A stretch of 64,000 nucleotides of DNA, from contig NZ_AJLN01000153.1 in the NCBI RefSeq assembly GCF_000317285.1, forward strand, positions 62,001-126,000. The letters run 5' to 3'. Every line of letters starts with the position of its first letter. Position 1 is the stretch's first letter. The stretch is from Chlorogloeopsis fritschii PCC 6912. GTDB taxonomy: Bacteria; Cyanobacteriota; Cyanobacteriia; Cyanobacteriales; Nostocaceae. The notes beneath the pieces were generated by a model that worked only from the letters and a program-made list of their open reading frames with translations, ran no database searches and was not told where the DNA came from. The position numbers and the translations under genes were made by a program. Shown here piece by piece: positions 54,424 through 63,457 of this stretch.

Positions 54424-54605
54424 TTATCTCTGAATACTAAGTAGGTATTCTTACTAATTTAATTATGCAAGCTAGAGTTGCGACTCCGGCTTGTAAGTCT
54501 TACTATGGCAATAGTGTCCTCGCCTGAGAATATCAGCTATTCAAGTGTTTTCTCCGCTGGGAAATTGTATAGTTAGTAGACTGCGTGTATCTCGGTAATT
54601 ACTTT

Positions 54606-55364
54606 ATGGAATCTTCATCATTTTTAAATGTAGATGAGCAACCAATTTCCATAGAACAAGTAGTAAAATATCTGCAAATTTCTGGCAAATTGGGACAATT
54701 TATAGGAGATATTCTGCGTCAATATGTAATTGAACAAGAACTACAAACCAGAGAAGATATCGCCATCACCTCGACTATAACTGAACAGGCAATAATTGAT
54801 TTTCGGCTTAAAAATCAACTCACAGAGCCGAAGATTTTTCAAGAATGGCTAAAAAATAATGGTACAGATTATGAAACATTTCACGCAACAATTTCTTTTA
54901 GCTTCAAGTTGGAAAAATTAAAAGCTGCAGTCACAGAAATGAAGCTACAAGAATACTTTATAGAAAGGAAAATCTTCTTGGATCGTGTAGTAATTTCACG
55001 AATTATAGTAGACAATCGGGAATTAGCTGAAGAACTCCAAGCTCAAATTGAAGAAGGAGCTAGCTTTGAATATTTAGCGAAAGAATATTCGCTTACAGAT
55101 GACCGAATTGTAAATGGAATCATGGGGCCAGTTAGCCGGGGTAGTATGCCGGATAAACTGAGGGCAGCGGTAGATGTAGCTAGCCCTGGGGAAATAATAG
55201 GGCCGATCGAATTAGAAGAACGTTATGGTTTGTTTCGTGTAGAACAATTTCTACCAGCTTCCTTGGCAGATACTCAACTAAAGCAAACACTACAGAATGA
55301 GTTGTTTGAGAAATGGCTAGCAGAGAAAATTCAAAAGCTGACAGTCAAATTGCAAGTGAAATAA
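54606..55364 (+). CDS. PpiC/parvulin-type peptidylprolyl isomerase (secretion-linked)
   Basis: 252 residues from the ATG at 54606; a GTG seven codons upstream is less likely. A SurA-like helical N-terminal half (about 1-130) precedes a rotamase/PpiC domain (about 137-230): VISRIIVDNRELAEELQAQI, FEYLAKEYSLTDDRI, GIMGPVSRGSMPDKLRAAV and GEIIGPIELEERYGLF. No signal peptide, so it is cytoplasmic or exporter-bound. It overlaps the ABC exporter gene by 52 bp, showing translational coupling and a role in holding or folding the export cargo. Confidence 0.88.
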   Translation: MESSSFLNVDEQPISIEQVVKYLQISGKLGQFIGDILRQYVIEQELQTREDIAITSTITEQAIIDFRLKNQLTEPKIFQEWLKNNGTDYETFHATISFSFKLEKLKAAVTEMKLQEYFIERKIFLDRVVISRIIVDNRELAEELQAQIEEGASFEYLAKEYSLTDDRIVNGIMGPVSRGSMPDKLRAAVDVASPGEIIGPIELEERYGLFRVEQFLPASLADTQLKQTLQNELFEKWLAEKIQKLTVKLQVK

Positions 55365-57991
55365 AAACTACAGACGAAGAATCTTCGCATACAAGGGTGC
55401 TAGCCTCTCTACCTTGGAATCAACCACCGTTATGCTGGTTAAATGAACAACAAAAAACCTTTTTGAAACAGCACTCAGAAAGTCAGTGCTTTAGTTTAGG
55501 AGAAAAAATTTGGCCAAAAGATGGAGTTGATTATCAGTATTTGATAGTTTCTGGCAAAGTTCGCTTGCGAGAAGAAGAAACTGGGAAGCCCTTGGCAACA
55601 CTGCAAGTAGGCAATTGGTTTGGTAGTTTGCAAAAGTTGCCTGTTGAATGTAAAGCGGTAGCTGCCAGTAAAGACGCGATCGTGGTGCGTTGGAGTGCAG
55701 CAGTATGGTTGGAACTTTCTACGCCAGAGATTGAAGAGTATTGGCAAGGCTCTCAGGAAGAAGAGGAGCAGGGGGGCAGAGGTGCAGAGGGGAAGGTGTA
55801 TAATTCTCCCCAGCTCCTCAGCTCCTCATCTCCCCATCTCCCCGTTTCTCCCACTTCTACCCAATCAACTTACCCCTTTGTTTCCAGTCGCAACACAGCT
55901 GCTGCTTGTTTGACAATGGTGGCGCAGCAGTTGGACAATCCTGTCAAATTAGAATGGGTACAGCGCCAGCTCAGAGGGCAGCGCCCAAAACATTTGGTGG
56001 AAACAGCAGAAAAGTTAGGCTTTGTACTGCGGCGATTGCAAGTGAGTTGGAGTAATTTGCAGCAGTTATCATTTCCTGCTTTGTTACCTTGGGGTGGAGC
56101 GACAGAAAGTGAAGCAAGTTGGGTGGTTGCTTATGCTGTCAGGGGCGATCGCCTGACGATTGCCAATCCTCTCAATCCCGATTGCACGTGTGAGGTTTTG
56201 CCGCAGTCAGTGGTGGAAGAGTATTGGCATGGGCAGCTATGGCAAGTAGAACTCATTCAAAAGCAGGAAAGATTTAATCTCGGTTGGTTCCTACCAGCAG
56301 TATGGAAGTACCGCAGATTGCTCACAGAAGTACTATTAGCGTCTTTTACATTGCAGCTATTGGGGTTGACAACACCTTTAATTACCCAAGTTGTAATCGA
56401 TAAAGTCATGGTGCAGGAGAGTTTGGCAACTCTTGATGTCATGGCGATCGCGCTGCTTTTGGTGGCACTGTTTGAGTCAATACTTGGTATCCTGCGATTA
56501 TTTATCTTTACGCATACTGCCCGGCGTTTGGATTTGAGTTTATCGGCGCAGCTATTTCGCCACTTGATGCGTCTGCCTTTAGCCTATTTTGAATCGCGGC
56601 GGGTAGGAGACACAGTTGCCCGCGTTCAAGAACTAGAACAAATTCGCCAGTTTCTTACGGGTACAGCTTTAACTGTCATCTTAGACAGCATCTTTGCCGT
56701 GGTGTATCTGGCACTGATGTTTTACTACAATATTCCTCTCACTTTCACGGCTTTGGCAGTATTGCCTTTGTTCGCTGTCTTGACATTGGTAGCCACACCA
56801 ATTCTCCGCAATTGGCTCAACGAAACTTTTAACCGCAGTGCCGACAGTCAATCATTTCTGGTTGAGACAGTCACGGGAATTCATTCTGTCAAAGCCCATG
56901 CAGCAGAACCAATCGCACGCGATCGTTGGGAAGGTTTGTTTGCCCGTTTCATTCGTACAGGTTTTAGAGCCTCTACTACCTCGAATATCAGCAGCAATAT
57001 CGGTGATTTTCTTACTAATTTTTCTAGCCTGCTGATTCTGTGGTTTGGGGCAAAGTTAGTGATTGAAAACAAGCTTACCATCGGGCAGCTGGTCGCCTTT
57101 CAAATGCTTTCTGGTAGAGTCACAGGGCCATTGCTACGCTTGGTGCAACTATGGCAAAATCTACAACAAGTTCTACTTTCTGTAGACAGGATTGGTGATA
57201 TTCTCAACGTCGCTCCAGAAGCTGAACCAGGAACTGGTTTAGTTCTACCGCCTCTCAAAGGGCAAGTCAGCTTTGAGCAAGTCTTCTTCAGCTATCGAGC
57301 CAACACAGAACCAGTTTTGCGGGGCATCTCTTTTACCGTTCAACCAGGGCAGTTTGTTGGTATCGTCGGACGCAGTGGTTCTGGTAAAAGTACTCTTTCT
57401 AAACTTTTGCAGCGCCTGTATCAAATCGAATCAGGACGTATCCTGATTGATGGTTTTGATATTAAAAGTGCCGATTTAGTCTCCCTGCGTCAACAAATTG
57501 GTGTAGTTCTGCAAGAAGACTTTTTATTCAACGGTTCGATATTGGAAAATATCACCCTTGGAAATTCCGACATTACCGCCGAACAAGTAGTAGAAGCAGC
57601 CAGACTCGCCGTTGCTCACGACTTTATCAGTGAGTTACCCCACGGCTACGAAACCAACGTTGGCGAACGCGGTACAGCTTTATCTGGCGGGCAGCGACAA
57701 CGCATTGCTTTGGCACGCCTGTTTCTTTCGCAAGCACCAATTCTGATTTTAGATGAAGCTACCAGCGCTTTAGACAGTGAAACAGAACAACAAGTCTTGC
57801 AAAATCTGCAACAAGTTTCTCAAGGGCGAACTGTGTTTCTGATTGCCCATCGTTTTGCGCCTCTCAAACGTGCAGATTTAATATTGGTGCTAGAAAAGGG
57901 TGTTTTAGTTGAGCGTGGCACTCATTCTGAACTTTTGCAACAAAAAGGTTTGTATTGGTCGTTGTATCAGAGGCAGCAAGTAAATATTTAG
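55313..57991 (+). CDS. ABC exporter with cNMP-like and degenerate C39 domains (type I secretion)
   Basis: 892 residues. Domains: cyclic-nucleotide-binding-like fold (about 50-140); repeat-derived low-complexity linker (145-185); C39-like domain (187-315); six-helix transmembrane part (about 330-610); ATPase with Walker A GRSGSGKST, LSGGQRQRIAL, Walker B ILILDEATSALD and IAHRF. In the C39 region the usual D-C-G-x-A-C-L reads NTAAACL (Thr195 at the catalytic Cys), His is Ser269 (EASWVVAY) and Asp is Asn285 (TIANP). It cannot cleave double-glycine leaders and resembles HlyB-type exporters. Overlaps the PpiC gene by 52 bp. Confidence 0.92.
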   Translation: MASRENSKADSQIASEIKTTDEESSHTRVLASLPWNQPPLCWLNEQQKTFLKQHSESQCFSLGEKIWPKDGVDYQYLIVSGKVRLREEETGKPLATLQVGNWFGSLQKLPVECKAVAASKDAIVVRWSAAVWLELSTPEIEEYWQGSQEEEEQGGRGAEGKVYNSPQLLSSSSPHLPVSPTSTQSTYPFVSSRNTAAACLTMVAQQLDNPVKLEWVQRQLRGQRPKHLVETAEKLGFVLRRLQVSWSNLQQLSFPALLPWGGATESEASWVVAYAVRGDRLTIANPLNPDCTCEVLPQSVVEEYWHGQLWQVELIQKQERFNLGWFLPAVWKYRRLLTEVLLASFTLQLLGLTTPLITQVVIDKVMVQESLATLDVMAIALLLVALFESILGILRLFIFTHTARRLDLSLSAQLFRHLMRLPLAYFESRRVGDTVARVQELEQIRQFLTGTALTVILDSIFAVVYLALMFYYNIPLTFTALAVLPLFAVLTLVATPILRNWLNETFNRSADSQSFLVETVTGIHSVKAHAAEPIARDRWEGLFARFIRTGFRASTTSNISSNIGDFLTNFSSLLILWFGAKLVIENKLTIGQLVAFQMLSGRVTGPLLRLVQLWQNLQQVLLSVDRIGDILNVAPEAEPGTGLVLPPLKGQVSFEQVFFSYRANTEPVLRGISFTVQPGQFVGIVGRSGSGKSTLSKLLQRLYQIESGRILIDGFDIKSADLVSLRQQIGVVLQEDFLFNGSILENITLGNSDITAEQVVEAARLAVAHDFISELPHGYETNVGERGTALSGGQRQRIALARLFLSQAPILILDEATSALDSETEQQVLQNLQQVSQGRTVFLIAHRFAPLKRADLILVLEKGVLVERGTHSELLQQKGLYWSLYQRQQVNI
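55756..55858 (+). repeat. Purine/pyrimidine repeat array inside the ABC exporter gene
   Basis: GAAGAAGAGGAGCAGGGGGG on the left is mirrored by CTCCCCAGCTCCTCAGCTCC and TCTCCCCATCTCCCCG on the right. The array resembles the intergenic arrays at 49550 but stays in frame for about 35 codons, coding EEEEQGGRGAEG and SSSPHLPVSP. It falls in a linker between two domains. Confidence 0.7.
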
Positions 57992-58032
57992 CCAATATTT
58001 GTCTAATTTTTCCAAATTGCTACAAAATTTTA

Positions 58033-58068
58033 CCCTCCCTCTCGCTATTAACTTACAAAGAGGGAGGG
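58033..58068 (+). terminator. Rho-independent terminator after the ABC exporter gene
   Basis: CCCTCCCTCT and AGAGGGAGGG form a ten-pair GC-rich stem followed by AATTTTGTCC. It lies 42 bp past the exporter stop on the plus strand. Confidence 0.75.
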
Positions 58069-58126
58069 AATTTTGTCCTGCCCTAATACCAATTCTCTAT
58101 AAACTTACACTTAATGAGTACCAATT

Positions 58127-58300
58127 TCTTCCTTTGTGTTCTTTGTGTTCTTTGTGGTTAGTTTTTTAATATTAACTGCATATTCAAGGGGAAATGATTG
58201 TCATAAATTTCTTGCACTCATTCTATTTTCAAAAAATCGACCACAGATAGACACAGATGGACACAGATTTTATCGGTGTTTATCGGTGTCCATCTGTGGT
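58127..58300. repeat. Two dispersed repeats in the 57992-58355 spacer
   Basis: CCTTTGTGTTCTTTGTGTTC and TTTGTGG (58132-58160) is the opposite-strand form of the repeat at 1631. From 58240 to 58300 an imperfect palindrome opens CCACAGATAGACACAGATGG and closes GTCCATCTGTGG, with ATCGGTGTTTATCGGTG between. Both are common non-coding dispersed repeats. No gene in the spacer. Confidence 0.65.
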
Positions 58301-58355
58301 TGTAATTAACCTAGATTCTAATTTTTGCAAGAAGTCTAATGTCTTTAATATAGTC

Positions 58356-59810
58356 TTACCTTGCCAAAGGAAAAGTAGCTGCCAATGTCCAACCAAAGAA
58401 CATCGTACTGCCAATTGCATAGCTGACTGGCTCATTAAGTAAACTAGCAGCAAAAGAGAAAATTGCCATCATAATTGGAAATACTGGCAGCAAAAGTGAA
58501 ATAAAACCGAGTTGAGGCAATAGATAAAGCACCAAAATAAAACCTCCAACTAACACTGTGCTTTGCCCAAACCACCAAAGAATTCGTTTTCCCAGCCCAA
58601 GATTTTGTTGTGCCACTCCCGATGCTAAAAACCAAGGCAAACAAGCCAACACCAATAGGGGGAATAATGCTAGACGTAGTGGAATCAGCCACCATTGCAA
58701 CCACACCACCTGCGCCATTACTCCAAAGCCAATCCACAATACTAAAAATAGTGCTATGCCAACAAAGGTGGCTCGTAGTGTAGGAATTGGCAGTTGTGAC
58801 ATGACAATTAGCCAAGCTATACCTGCTACACCAAACCAAATGGCTATGGCACCGCCTACTAACACGCCACCTAAGCTTTCAATATCGCTAACACGACTGA
58901 GCAACATTAGTACACAGGTTGCCACAAATGGCGCTATCAGTAAACCAAAAGAGCGTTGTAAATTTCTTGCTTTGGGTGTAGCAGAAGACACAGCCAAATT
59001 AGGAGCAACTGCTCCCAGCACAGCCAACCATGCTAACAAATGCAAAGCATACCAAAACATCCGACGGTCAACATAGTTACTTTGACGCTGCACTCCAAAA
59101 GTGGCATTGAGCCAGTTTTTCGCGGCTTGATGGCTCTGATTGTTAAATAAAATTGTAATGTGTTCGGCATTGGGGATAACTACGAACTCTCGCCCCTTGC
59201 CATCAACTAAATTTTTATTTTCTCCACCTGCTTGTTTGAGCAAACGCTGGGCATTCGCGATAAATCTACTCTCCCAACTGCCAGCTTGTAATTGGAGGTT
59301 GCGAGGTGCTTTTGTTGTCACATAAGCACTTGTAGGCGAAATTGCCACAGTCGCATCATAGCGATTGTCATTGTCAATAGCAGCTGTCATCACTGCACCA
59401 CTTCCCATCGAGTGCCCTAAAGTAGCCAAGCGTGATGCATCTACTTCTGGTTGTGCTACGAGTGCAGCATAAGCAACCTCCAAATTTGCAGAAAGTGAAT
59501 TTCTCTGCAAAGGTTTATGATTGGCTGCATGACTATCAAAATCCCATAGCATTACCGCGTAACCTGCATGGGCTAAAACGTGTGCGTAGCCAAGCATTAA
59601 TTGCTTGGAACCTGCATAGCCATGCGCTACCAAAACACCAGGTACTTTCAATGCCTTCTTTGGTGCCAGGTACAATAGCGGTACTCCCTCACGCTCCATT
59701 TGATGCACTACCAAGCCAGCCCGTGCCGACATCACACCCCACCAAGAAAAGGCAATCAATATTAGTGTCAAAATCAGCACCAGTAAACGTTTGCTATTCA
59801 TGAAATTCAA
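58356..59810 (-). CDS. Membrane-anchored alpha/beta hydrolase
   Basis: 484 residues. N-terminal transmembrane anchor (about 9-28). The alpha/beta hydrolase core has GVLVAHGYAGSKQ (oxyanion region), nucleophile Ser134 in LATLGHSMGSGAVM, an acidic residue in the segment DGKGREFVVIPNAEHITI, and His in AEHIT. The last 220 residues (about 255-484) are five to seven membrane helices, an unusual fusion for this fold. Substrate unknown; possibly lipid or peptide. The opposite-strand frames here are shadows. Confidence 0.83.
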   Translation of the reverse strand: MNFMNSKRLLVLILTLILIAFSWWGVMSARAGLVVHQMEREGVPLLYLAPKKALKVPGVLVAHGYAGSKQLMLGYAHVLAHAGYAVMLWDFDSHAANHKPLQRNSLSANLEVAYAALVAQPEVDASRLATLGHSMGSGAVMTAAIDNDNRYDATVAISPTSAYVTTKAPRNLQLQAGSWESRFIANAQRLLKQAGGENKNLVDGKGREFVVIPNAEHITILFNNQSHQAAKNWLNATFGVQRQSNYVDRRMFWYALHLLAWLAVLGAVAPNLAVSSATPKARNLQRSFGLLIAPFVATCVLMLLSRVSDIESLGGVLVGGAIAIWFGVAGIAWLIVMSQLPIPTLRATFVGIALFLVLWIGFGVMAQVVWLQWWLIPLRLALFPLLVLACLPWFLASGVAQQNLGLGKRILWWFGQSTVLVGGFILVLYLLPQLGFISLLLPVFPIMMAIFSFAASLLNEPVSYAIGSTMFFGWTLAATFPLAR

Positions 59811-59916
59811 GGTAATTTAAACGCAAACTATATCTTTTTTTACATATGTCTGATTTTTCATCTACCCTAGATCTGAAGCTGCTGCAAGGTAGGAGTGGCA
59901 ATTACAACGGTTCTCT

Positions 59917-59988
59917 GTAAGGTGGGCATCGCTCATCAATATCTAAAATGTTTACTAGATGAGCTTTGACGGGCAATGCCCACCCTAC
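59917..59988. repeat. 72-bp MITE-like element copy
   Basis: Ends GTAAGGTGGGCATCGC and GCAATGCCCACCCTAC match the element at 22877 in sequence and length; the interior differs. It lies between the hydrolase and pyrophosphatase genes. Confidence 0.6.
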
Positions 59989-60045
59989 TACGATTTCTGT
60001 ATGTTTGAAGACGGGAATGGGTGTGAGGAGCGATCGCCAATTACT

Positions 60046-60384
60046 CTACGGGCGCAAAACAACCGATACGAAAAACTGCTCTTGGAACTCTGTCAAAGCC
60101 AAGATTTGTTCGTCGCTGTAGTTTTTACCTTGTGGTACAACAATTAGCTTGTCATCCACATCATTAATGCGATGAATAATGGCGATACAATCACCCTCAA
60201 AGTAGCTTAGAGGCTCAAATATACCCAAGATGTAAGCATCCACTTCCTGCCCATCTGGAGCGAGAGTATTGGGAATATAGCCATAGTTTATGGGGTAAAT
60301 GTATCCGTGCTGCAGATGCCTACTACCCATTGGGCGATCGACAATAACAGCAACGGTTTTACCAAGAAATTCTTTTGTATCCAT
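60046..60384 (-). CDS. Short inorganic-pyrophosphatase-like protein
   Basis: 112 residues. YIYPINYGYIPNTLAPDGQE followed by VDAYILG matches the core of family I soluble pyrophosphatases (Y-P-x-N-Y-G-Y-I-P then D-G-x-x-x-D). Only two of the usual active-site Asp residues are placed as in the full-length enzyme, and the C-terminal Lys/Asp part is shorter. Full-length enzymes are about 170-180 residues. It may be a reduced family member with altered activity rather than the housekeeping enzyme. RBS is weak. Confidence 0.78.
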   Translation of the reverse strand: MDTKEFLGKTVAVIVDRPMGSRHLQHGYIYPINYGYIPNTLAPDGQEVDAYILGIFEPLSYFEGDCIAIIHRINDVDDKLIVVPQGKNYSDEQILALTEFQEQFFVSVVLRP

Positions 60385-60508
60385 TTGTATTTGATATCAT
60401 GCGATCGCAAATACAATTTTCTTTTCCCCTACACCCTATTTTTAGTCAAAACAAGCAAAAGCGCCAGCTAGCTGCTGACGCTTACCTTAAATTAATAATT
60501 TGCAATTT

Positions 60509-61504
60509 TTAACAAGCTAATGAAAACTCACCGATCATTTTAACTTCTGGTTCTAAAAGAATCGACCAATTTTCCTGCACTTGATATTGAACGTGACGAA
60601 TCAGATTAAAAATATCCCAAGCACTAGCACCGCCACAGTTGACGATAAAATTAGCATGGCGCTGGGCTACTTGCGCTTTGCCAATTTGATAGCCTTTTAA
60701 ACCAGTTTGTTCAATTAACCAGCCTGCTGCGTAAGGTTTGGGATTGCGGAAAACACTACCACAGCTAGGTAAGTGATAGGGTTGGGTTGTCAATCGGTGT
60801 TGTTTGTGTTGCTTGGTAATTGCAATCACTTGTGCAGGATCTGCACCTGGTTGGAGTTGAAAAGTTGCTTGGGTGACTATGCGATCGCTACCTTGCAATA
60901 TAGAAGTACGGTAGCTGTAATTTAATTGGTCGCGAGTTAGCGTTAAAAGTGTACCATCCGGAGTAAGTACTTGAGCGCTAACTAGGATATCTGCGATGCA
61001 GCTATTGTGCGCCCCTGCGTTCATGACTACCGCACCGCCAACAGTTCCAGGAATACCAACAGCCCATTCCAACCCTTCCCAACCTAGTTCTGCTGCTGCC
61101 CATGCCAAGCTAGGTATAGATTCTCCAGCGGCAAGAGTAACTTGCCCCGTTTCCGGGTCAAAATGACTGTAACGCAGATGACGGGTAGCAATTACCAAAC
61201 CTGGTATACCGCGATCGCTAACTAACAGGTTAGAACCAGCTCCCAGTACAGTTACTGGTAACTCATGTTCTTTGGCGTAGTTGACACTGGCTTGCAGTGC
61301 CTCGACAGTGCGCGGAGCAACATACCATTCTGCAGGGCCACCTACTCTATAGGAAGTATACCCTGACAAGGAAACTTGCGGTCTAATTGTAAAATCAGTG
61401 TTATCCAAGTAAATTTCTTTACTTTCTAAACTAGTAATTTCTTGTTTCTTCGTAGTCACACCAGAAAAAGAGCAGACATCTACAGCTGCCTGGGAGCTTT
61501 TCAT
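60509..61504 (-). CDS. murB: UDP-N-acetylenolpyruvoylglucosamine reductase
   Basis: 331 residues from the ATG at 61504. A longer frame (to 61780) overlaps murC by 127 bp and is rejected. FAD-binding motifs are [29 protein letters not shown] and [15 protein letters not shown]. The catalytic Ser lies in [11 protein letters not shown] and the Glu near the end in [10 protein letters not shown]. It reduces the enolpyruvyl group to lactate in UDP-MurNAc synthesis in the cytoplasm. It follows murC on the same strand with a 149-bp spacer, a common cyanobacterial arrangement. Confidence 0.95.
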   Translation of the reverse strand: MKSSQAAVDVCSFSGVTTKKQEITSLESKEIYLDNTDFTIRPQVSLSGYTSYRVGGPAEWYVAPRTVEALQASVNYAKEHELPVTVLGAGSNLLVSDRGIPGLVIATRHLRYSHFDPETGQVTLAAGESIPSLAWAAAELGWEGLEWAVGIPGTVGGAVVMNAGAHNSCIADILVSAQVLTPDGTLLTLTRDQLNYSYRTSILQGSDRIVTQATFQLQPGADPAQVIAITKQHKQHRLTTQPYHLPSCGSVFRNPKPYAAGWLIEQTGLKGYQIGKAQVAQRHANFIVNCGGASAWDIFNLIRHVQYQVQENWSILLEPEVKMIGEFSLAC

Positions 61505-61653
61505 ATTACCAAAATGAGTGTTATTTTGATGTTCATCAACCGTAAAAATACGGTAATAATTAGAGGCAATGAAATCATTGCTAGACTGTGCAACTCTAAG
61601 CCGAGAAACTATCTTTGGGATGTTATAACAATAGTGCTTGTGCAGTTTTTCTC

Positions 61654-63117
61654 TTAGGATGTGGCTGTGGCTGGCTGCCGAAGTGTTGCAATGACTTCCG
61701 GAATTATCTGATTTAAATTCCCGGCTCCCAAAAACAGCGCCAAGTCTCCAGGACGCAATGTATGCTGTAAGAAATCGCACATTGAGGTTAAGGTGGGTTG
61801 ATAGTAAACTTGCTCGTGATGCTTGGCAACTTCTGCTGCCAAATGCTCACCGCTTACCTGCCCTAAATTCACCTCGCCTGCACTATAAATGTCAGTAAGT
61901 ATAACAGCATCAGCATGAGTAAAAGACTCACCAAATTCTTCTAAAAATGCCAACGTGCGACTATAACGATGGGGTTGGAAGATCGCAACTACCCTTTGCC
62001 CCGGTCTTGCTTGCAGACGTGCAGCAGCAAGAGTAGCACGAATTTCACTGGGATGATGAGCATAATCATCAATAAAGGTGATGCCATCAACTTCACCCCG
62101 GAATTCAAAACGACGTCTTGCACCTTCAAAAGTGGCAAGTCCTTTAGCAATTTCTCCGAACTCTAATCCCAAAATCCGTCCAACAGCAACTGCTGCTAGA
62201 GCATTGCTGAGGTTGTGACGACTGAGCAAACGCAATTTTAATACACCTAAGGCTTTACCCCGCTCCCACACTAAAGCAGTGGTGCCATCGGCACGACATT
62301 CTATGTTGGTAACTGTGTAATCAGCACCAGATTCTTGGTATAAACTGTAACCAATTGTCGGCTGCAAGCGATCACGTACAGTAGCGCAATCAATGCTACC
62401 TACTAATATCTTACAACCTTTGGCAAAGGTCTGAAAAATTTCAACGACTTCTTCTAAGTTTTCGTAGTGATCGGGATGATCCAGTTCAATATTGGTAATA
62501 ATGCCAATTTCGGGAGCGTGTTTAACCAAAGAACCATCTGATTCATCTGCTTCTGCAACTAGATAGGGACTGTGCCCAAGTCGAGCATTGCCTTCCCAAG
62601 CATTGACTTCGCCACCTACCAAAATTGTGGGGTCAAGTCCCGCTTGAAGTAACATATAACCAATCATGCTACTTGTGGTAGTCTTGCCGTGGGTACCGGC
62701 AACCGCTATACTGTAGTACTCCGCAATTAAAGCTGCTAAAACATCAGAACGATGGAAAATTGGACAGCCTAATTCCAAGGCTGCTTTGTATTCCAAATTA
62801 TTTGTATTAATTGCTGTTGAACAAATAACTTGTGGCAGCGGTGCTATTTGTGCAGAAGATATTTCATTTTGAGTATTTAATACTACTCCATTTTCTTTTG
62901 CCTGTGGGCGAAAGAATTCTAAATTGCCTGCTTCTTGTTTATCAAAAATACGAGCTCCAATCGCTTCTAACCTACAAGTAATATGGTTAGGGCGAAGATC
63001 TGAACCAGAGACGGGCAATTGGCGTTTGGCTAGTACGTATGCCAAAGCAGACATACCTATGCCACCGATGCCAATAAAATGAAATGGTTTACCGCTAAAG
63101 TCTACTTGATTTTTCAT
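61654..63117 (-). CDS. murC: UDP-N-acetylmuramate--L-alanine ligase
   Basis: 487 residues, full length for MurC. The N-terminal Rossmann domain has [20 protein letters not shown]. The ATP-binding loop is [19 protein letters not shown], then [12 protein letters not shown] and [10 protein letters not shown] in the central domain, and [20 protein letters not shown] in the C-terminal domain. It adds L-Ala to UDP-MurNAc, the first amino acid of the peptidoglycan stem peptide. Upstream of murB on the same strand and divergent from nadD. The start is supported by a purine-rich GGAGTAATAG leader. Confidence 0.97.
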   Translation of the reverse strand: MKNQVDFSGKPFHFIGIGGIGMSALAYVLAKRQLPVSGSDLRPNHITCRLEAIGARIFDKQEAGNLEFFRPQAKENGVVLNTQNEISSAQIAPLPQVICSTAINTNNLEYKAALELGCPIFHRSDVLAALIAEYYSIAVAGTHGKTTTSSMIGYMLLQAGLDPTILVGGEVNAWEGNARLGHSPYLVAEADESDGSLVKHAPEIGIITNIELDHPDHYENLEEVVEIFQTFAKGCKILVGSIDCATVRDRLQPTIGYSLYQESGADYTVTNIECRADGTTALVWERGKALGVLKLRLLSRHNLSNALAAVAVGRILGLEFGEIAKGLATFEGARRRFEFRGEVDGITFIDDYAHHPSEIRATLAAARLQARPGQRVVAIFQPHRYSRTLAFLEEFGESFTHADAVILTDIYSAGEVNLGQVSGEHLAAEVAKHHEQVYYQPTLTSMCDFLQHTLRPGDLALFLGAGNLNQIIPEVIATLRQPATATS

Positions 63118-63457
63118 CTATTACTCCTCTTAACACCACACCACACAATAATCACAAATGACACGCGTATCATAACAGGAATTTGTTTTTACCGTTACTA
63201 CCTCTGTATAAATTTCATATCTAATGATATGCAGATTGTTGCTTTTAGATTTGGTTGGGTCAGAATGATTTTATCCTTGCTGTCATTTTTATATTCCTGA
63301 ACTAATAATATGTTTATTCTGCAAATTTCTTCATAATCGGGAAATAAACTGCTGTATTTGGAAATACATCTTTTTACCTGTTTGCTAGAATTAGTTACAA
63401 TAAAAGGCTGGTAATAATCCTGCTTTAGATATTGAATCAAGCCAAACAAGTGAGCGG
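63118..63457. other. Divergent murC-nadD spacer, no gene seen
   Basis: 340 bp, AT-rich, holding promoters for both flanking genes. The minus-strand frame at 63198-63488 overlaps the nadD start and has no recognisable family or coding character. No operator-like palindrome was recognised. Confidence 0.5.

Noticed and set aside
61505-61780. 92-residue extension of MurB
   Set aside because: Would overlap murC by 127 bp; MurB family starts near the chosen ATG.
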